Positions 60,222-64,000 of a DNA stretch of 64,000 nucleotides are shown piece after piece. Source of the stretch: Alisma plantago-aquatica (Eukaryota > Streptophyta > Magnoliopsida > Alismatales > Alismataceae); contig OY856409.1 of assembly GCA_963693085.1 (NCBI GenBank), forward strand, positions 1,164,048,749 through 1,164,112,748, written 5' to 3'. Numbering within the stretch: position 1 is the stretch's first letter; each line of letters begins with the position of its first letter. The notes below the pieces were generated by a model. It saw only the letters and a program-made list of their open reading frames with translations. It was not told where the DNA came from and searched no databases. The translations under genes were made by a program, and so were the position numbers.

Positions 60222-60615
60222 TGTCGGTTGCTAACAACAATCAACAATAAAAACTATATGTGTCGGTTTGCAACAAAACACCGACACTAAAGGGAGGCGA
60301 AAATTTTCGCGGTTTACATGTGATTGTCACAAAACCGACGATAAAATGTGAGCAAATTTCTGTCTCGCAGAAAACCTTTCGTCGTCGGTTTCTGTTTTAA
60401 AAACCGACGATGTATGCCTAATTTTTGGAGGCAATTTTTTCGTTGGAAATTTTGGTTTTGGCGGTTACTTTTAGGTGTCGGTTTCTTATTAAGGAACTGA
60501 CACTAAATAAAAGTGGTACCCGTGTCTGGTCGCCCTTCAGAGATTGATGTCGGCTTATTTTATACACCGACACTGTATGGTTTAGGTGTCGGTTTATTAT
60601 TACAATCGACACCGT
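60222..60615. repeat. right subterminal repeats of the CACTA element
   Basis: Inverted pairs of GTCGGTTT and AACCGAC or close variants, for example at about 60,261-60,288, 60,382-60,410, 60,476-60,502, 60,549-60,572 and 60,587-60,611. They mirror the left subterminal set and support the element boundaries. Confidence 0.85.
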
Positions 60616-60649
60616 AAAAGTGACGTTATAAGCCATTTCTGTACTAGTG

Positions 60650-60652
60650 ATT
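60650..60652. repeat. CACTA target site duplication, right (ATT)
   Basis: ATT directly after ...GTACTAGTG; partner of 45,032-45,034. Confidence 0.9.
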
Positions 60653-61800
60653 CACTTTCAAAGTAGGATGGATGTTCTCAAGTCTAGGCATCATAGGATA
60701 CCACATTAGTATCAACACATCAACATACATTCAATCATCAATATGGGTTACATATCCATCAAGATTCATCATGTGACCTAGGTAGGACTTCTACACCCAA
60801 GTTATCATAAGGGATAGATTATTCCCTGATTTGAGAGAGGAAGACAAGAGAGATGAATCCACATAAGCATTAAGGTGCAAGAATCACAATTCAAGGCACC
60901 AATGTCATGCTAGGCAAATTAGGATTTCAAACATACAATATAGAAAGATGGTGGACCATAGTCATCAAAAGTCACAACACATCATAATGTAATTGATTTC
61001 AATGATATAAATGAGTTTATGCACAAGATAGGTTAAACATAACACTTGAAGCAAGAGTATAACATGCATTCCCAAAAAAGGGCATAACCATGCCTTTAAA
61101 ACTTAGTGGTGATATTATAGTCAATAAGGGACACATATCACTAATATTTGAGGCTAATTAAGCATTAATCCATATTAAGGATCATGATTAGCAATCTAGG
61201 AAAATGTTCATCATTTACATTCAAAACATGTCACATGAGTGCATTAGAGTTCATCATTGAGCAAGAAGGGTGATTAGGATTCTTCAATTAGTTCCAAAGT
61301 ACATAGAAGTTATAGATATGATCATTATATAGGTATAGGAGCATCAAGGGTCCCATCTTTATCACTATCAAACATTAAATTGAGTCATCATGATCAAAAT
61401 AGCATATTTTAACAAAATAGTAGAATATGAAGATGATTTAGAGGCTAAAAACACATCCACATTGCGATCTCATTGAAAGGATCAAAATGACATATTGGAT
61501 CATATATTTTGGCCAAGGGGTTTGGGAGATATCGATTTTTGAAATTTTTATTAAGAACTTTAGGAGAAAAAGATATCTTACCTAGATCATTAATTGGAAT
61601 CTGGCTGCAATAAGGGTGATGTGTATGCATGTGTGGAGTTGACGTGGCAAAGCCCCATTGGGACTCATTTTCTATTTGAGAGTGGGCATGTGATTCTTTG
61701 ACCAAGGCCAGCAAAGGGCCTAATTTTATCTTGGTCGTTCACGATCCATCTTGTGATGGGGCGCCACTCTTCCTCAGCATGTGAGCAGGCGCGCATGTAC
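60653..61800 (-). mobile_element. gypsy LTR-like sequence, right part
   Basis: Continuation of 43,888-45,034 after the CACTA insertion. It is largely AT-rich. 61,600-61,800 has a GC-richer block (GTTGACGTGGCAAAGCCCC, GGGGCGCCACTC) of the kind found in the promoter part of large gypsy LTRs. Coding frames are short and unrecognisable. The right boundary with the copia remnant is approximate. Confidence 0.45.
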
Positions 61801-61839
61801 GTGACACAACCTATAAGGTTTATGAATCTACTAATGCAA

Positions 61840-62260
61840 ATGAAGTCTATAAGTTACAATAGACTAATCAATGTGATTGATTGAGTACAAGCAACTCAGA
61901 ATTGGATCTTTACTTTGATAATATAGTCAAAGGGTTTGACTGATATGTCAAAGATAAAGAAGGATCTGTGATTTAGTGGGAGCGTGTTCACATTCCACAT
62001 GTTGATGTGAAATGGAAATGTTCTAGAATGGAAATCCAAAAGTGGAAATTATCTTTAAGGAAGATAGAGATGTTTCCTATGTGATAGGAATAGAGATCTA
62101 TAGAGATAGTTCTCAAAAACCTCTTGACCTGAAAAGAGAAATCATACATTGGCAATCTGTACTGAAGGGTTTAGTATGCACAGATTCAATGGGAGAAAAC
62201 ATGTCCATGTTACATGGAGTTAGTATCCCAAGGCCAAGTGTCCAATTCTTATGAAGAATG
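61840..62260 (+). pseudogene. Ty1/copia reverse transcriptase remnant
   Basis: Open stretch 62,042-62,254 translates with a VSYVIGIEIYRDSSQKPLDL phrase, which matches the copia RT region (YVLGI.I.RDRS...L.LSQ) just after the YVDD box, and continues HWQSVLKGL and MLHGVSIPR, similar to the part leading to the VKGD/LSK motif. The YVDD box is not visible upstream. It is short and decayed, and does not belong to the intact copia element. Confidence 0.55.
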
Positions 62261-62610
62261 GGAACACTAAAAATAGATATGGATCTATCATGTATGTAAT
62301 CATCCCATTATCTTGCATGTATCGACATGGCAAGAACAAAATGCATTCATCATCTTGTATGTAGGACATGGCAATATGATGTGCTCATCCTGATAACTCG
62401 TATGTAAGACATGACGAGTGGATGTCTGTGTAAAGAAGTGAAATCAATCAACCTCTCTACTAATAACAATGGTAAACAAAACACAATTGGGATAGCAGTG
62501 GAAGATAAAATTTTGACTATATTCAATTTAAATAAAGTGTACATAAAAATTTTCCCAATATGGGTGTACATGCTTTATAGAAAAAGAGGATCTAAGTAGA
62601 GGGAAATTAG
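62261..62610. other. unassigned sequence after the copia remnant
   Basis: Contains three related phrases (CATGTATCGACATGGCA, TTGTATGTAGGACATGGCA, CGTATGTAAGACATGACGA) about 50-60 bp apart, a short degenerate tandem repeat. No gene supported. Confidence 0.4.
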
Positions 62611-64000
62611 ACTACTCCACTTTTGTCTCCAAGCAACACATCCATCAGCTAAGTCCAAGCCAAGCTATGATCTTCATGTCATATCCAACACCTTGCTCCA
62701 CATCTGGGTGGTTGGGAAGGCACCCAGCAAAAAGGGAAGGAAAAACAAGTATGTGTCACTAAACTATACTAAAGGTGAAAAGATAAATATAACAAGTAAA
62801 ACAGGCTAGGGATTCATCAAAAGATGAGACATTAAGAGAATGAGGCCATTTATATAAAAGAATATTTCAATAGATGCTTGCCATAAATAATATATAACAA
62901 AAGGATTTGCATATATGATTAATATTGACTATCTTGACTATGTAGGGTTGAGGCACCTACCGGACCTTCAACCAAAGGGTGAGGGGAGAATAACACATTC
63001 CCATTCACCTACACACATTTTGTGTGCGGGGGAGAGTATCACATTCCCCAGGGGAGAAATAACACATTCCCCAACTATGGGTGGTTGTACATACAAGTAC
63101 CACTACACTAGTTATTTAGTCTAATAAAATCAACATACTACAAAAAGAGTTATGGCAAGATTAATCAAAATATTTATACAACATGGCAGTGGGGTATAAA
63201 AACCCAAACAAGATAATACTACAAATGATTTTGAGGCATGAATAAATTAGGTTTCAAGAATAATGGATTAAGTCAGGTTAAGCCTCATTAAGGAACATGG
63301 GTAAATGTTTAATAAATTTCCCAACTAAAGGTGTAGATGCACATACCTTATTCTTTAGAATCCTAGAATCACTTTTCATAACTTTTACACGAGATCAGAT
63401 CCACTTTTCCTAGTTTCATCATTACATCCATGTATTAGATCTAAGTATATTCATTAAAGGCTTAAAACCTCAAAACCATCGACTGTTTCCACAAACGATC
63501 GAATCAGAATCTAAAAACCTCACTACTGTCTTAGTTACGTTCTTCTGATCAAAATAACATATATATTTGTATATTTTTGAGTTACTGACTTTTTAGGGTA
63601 TTTTTCATATTTATTAGCTAATTAAATCAACTCGAAAAATACATATTCGAAAACTTCAGAATCAAACCACAAAAATATTTTTATTGGATAGATCTCGTTC
63701 TCCTGATTTCAAAACACTACCTATTTTTAATTTTCGGGGCAACGAGTAAAAAGATACAATTTTTCTAAAACCGACCAATTAAAAATTGCCACGTAGGCAC
63801 TTGCATCAAACAGAGAGAGCGAGAGAGAGCGAGAGACCGGGCCCACCTACTGACTTGGCCCAATGAGGGGCGGCCAAGTCATGCGGTCAACGTTCGGGTT
63901 TGACTCGTCTTAACAAAAGAAAACCAGGCTATAAGACTTCTGCACCCTTGCACGAGAAACAAAAGGTACAAGAGAGCATAAGGGCAAAAGAGGAAAGTCA
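62611..64000 (-). mobile_element. gypsy LTR-like sequence at the right edge
   Basis: Layout resembles the minus-strand LTRs at 545-3,529 and 4,656-7,473: a repeated ATAACACATTCCC-type block at about 62,990-63,070, and further right GACCAATTAAAAATTGCCACG followed by a GC-richer block at 63,770-63,900, comparable to GACCAATCAAAAATTAAGG near 1,642. Overall similarity is low, so it is a related family at best. A GAGAGAGC simple repeat lies at 63,812-63,836. The element runs off the window. Confidence 0.45.

Larger units (their letters stand above)
45035..60649. mobile_element. CACTA (En/Spm) DNA transposon, 15.6 kb with nested inserts
   Basis: Terminal inverted repeats: left end CACTAGTACATAATCGGC, right end (minus sense) CACTAGTACAGAAATGGC; the first ten bases match exactly and most of the next eight agree. 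ATT is duplicated outside both ends. Subterminal regions at both sides hold many GTCGGTT/AACCGAC inverted pairs. The gene inside runs on the minus strand, so its 5' side is the right end. Without the 5.35-kb copia element and its duplicated ATAAA the transposon is about 10.3 kb. I find only the Transposase_24/C48-type gene and no TNP2-type catalytic transposase, so it probably depends on another element for movement. The coding remnant carries stops and is inactive. Confidence 0.93.

Noticed and set aside
1..64000. tRNA, rRNA or intact host genes
   Set aside because: No tRNA cloverleaf, rRNA stretch or multi-exon host gene could be recognised by eye; short ones may be missed without a covariance or gene-prediction search.

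Overview
The window is plant nuclear DNA, AT-rich and made almost entirely of transposable elements nested in one another. I find no intact host gene, tRNA, rRNA or CRISPR array. The evidence for a flowering plant is the element set: Ty3/gypsy elements with LTRs near 3 kb, Athila-type elements, an L1-type LINE, a Tnt1-like Ty1/copia element, a CACTA (En/Spm) transposon and a small Helitron. The species cannot be fixed; the CACTA gene style is common in monocots, which is only a weak hint.

Layout. 1-7.8 kb: an Athila-type integrase remnant split by a minus-strand gypsy element (two LTRs of about 3 kb, a gag remnant, no pol). 7.8-10 kb: the rest of the Athila-type element, with a decayed ORF downstream of pol. 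10-32.4 kb: an L1-type LINE interrupted by a gypsy element; the LINE/LTR junction occurs twice (10,988 and 19,342), so the block looks tandemly duplicated. The second LTR copy is itself opened by about 9.7 kb holding an Athila-type element with gag and a second ORF but no pol. The LINE resumes with its RNase H domain at 31,833. 32.5-38.9 kb: a 5'-truncated gypsy element (RNase H, integrase, 3' LTR). 38.9-43.9 kb: mostly unassigned, with a 435-bp copia-type LTR. 43.9-45.0 and 60.65-61.8 kb: the two halves of an LTR-like sequence opened by the CACTA element. 45.0-60.6 kb: the CACTA element (inverted ends, ATT target duplication). 61.8-64 kb: a copia reverse-transcriptase remnant and more gypsy LTR-like sequence.

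The CACTA element carries a decayed minus-strand gene of at least 14 exons: a plant CACTA-type (Transposase_24-like) region followed by a C48/Ulp1-like cysteine protease domain. One intron between the catalytic His/Asp exon and the catalytic Cys exon now holds a 304-bp Helitron, a GC-rich island of about 1 kb and a complete 5,349-bp Tnt1-like copia element. The copia element is the youngest clear insertion: LTRs differ at 11 of 606 positions, the target duplication is perfect, and gag-pol stays in one frame, broken only by seven stop codons.

No new biological system was identified. The most unusual structures are an array of eight 20-bp units in the gypsy LTR, each able to form a hairpin with different arms, and a pair of 28-bp palindromes inside a tandem repeat in the CACTA subterminal region.
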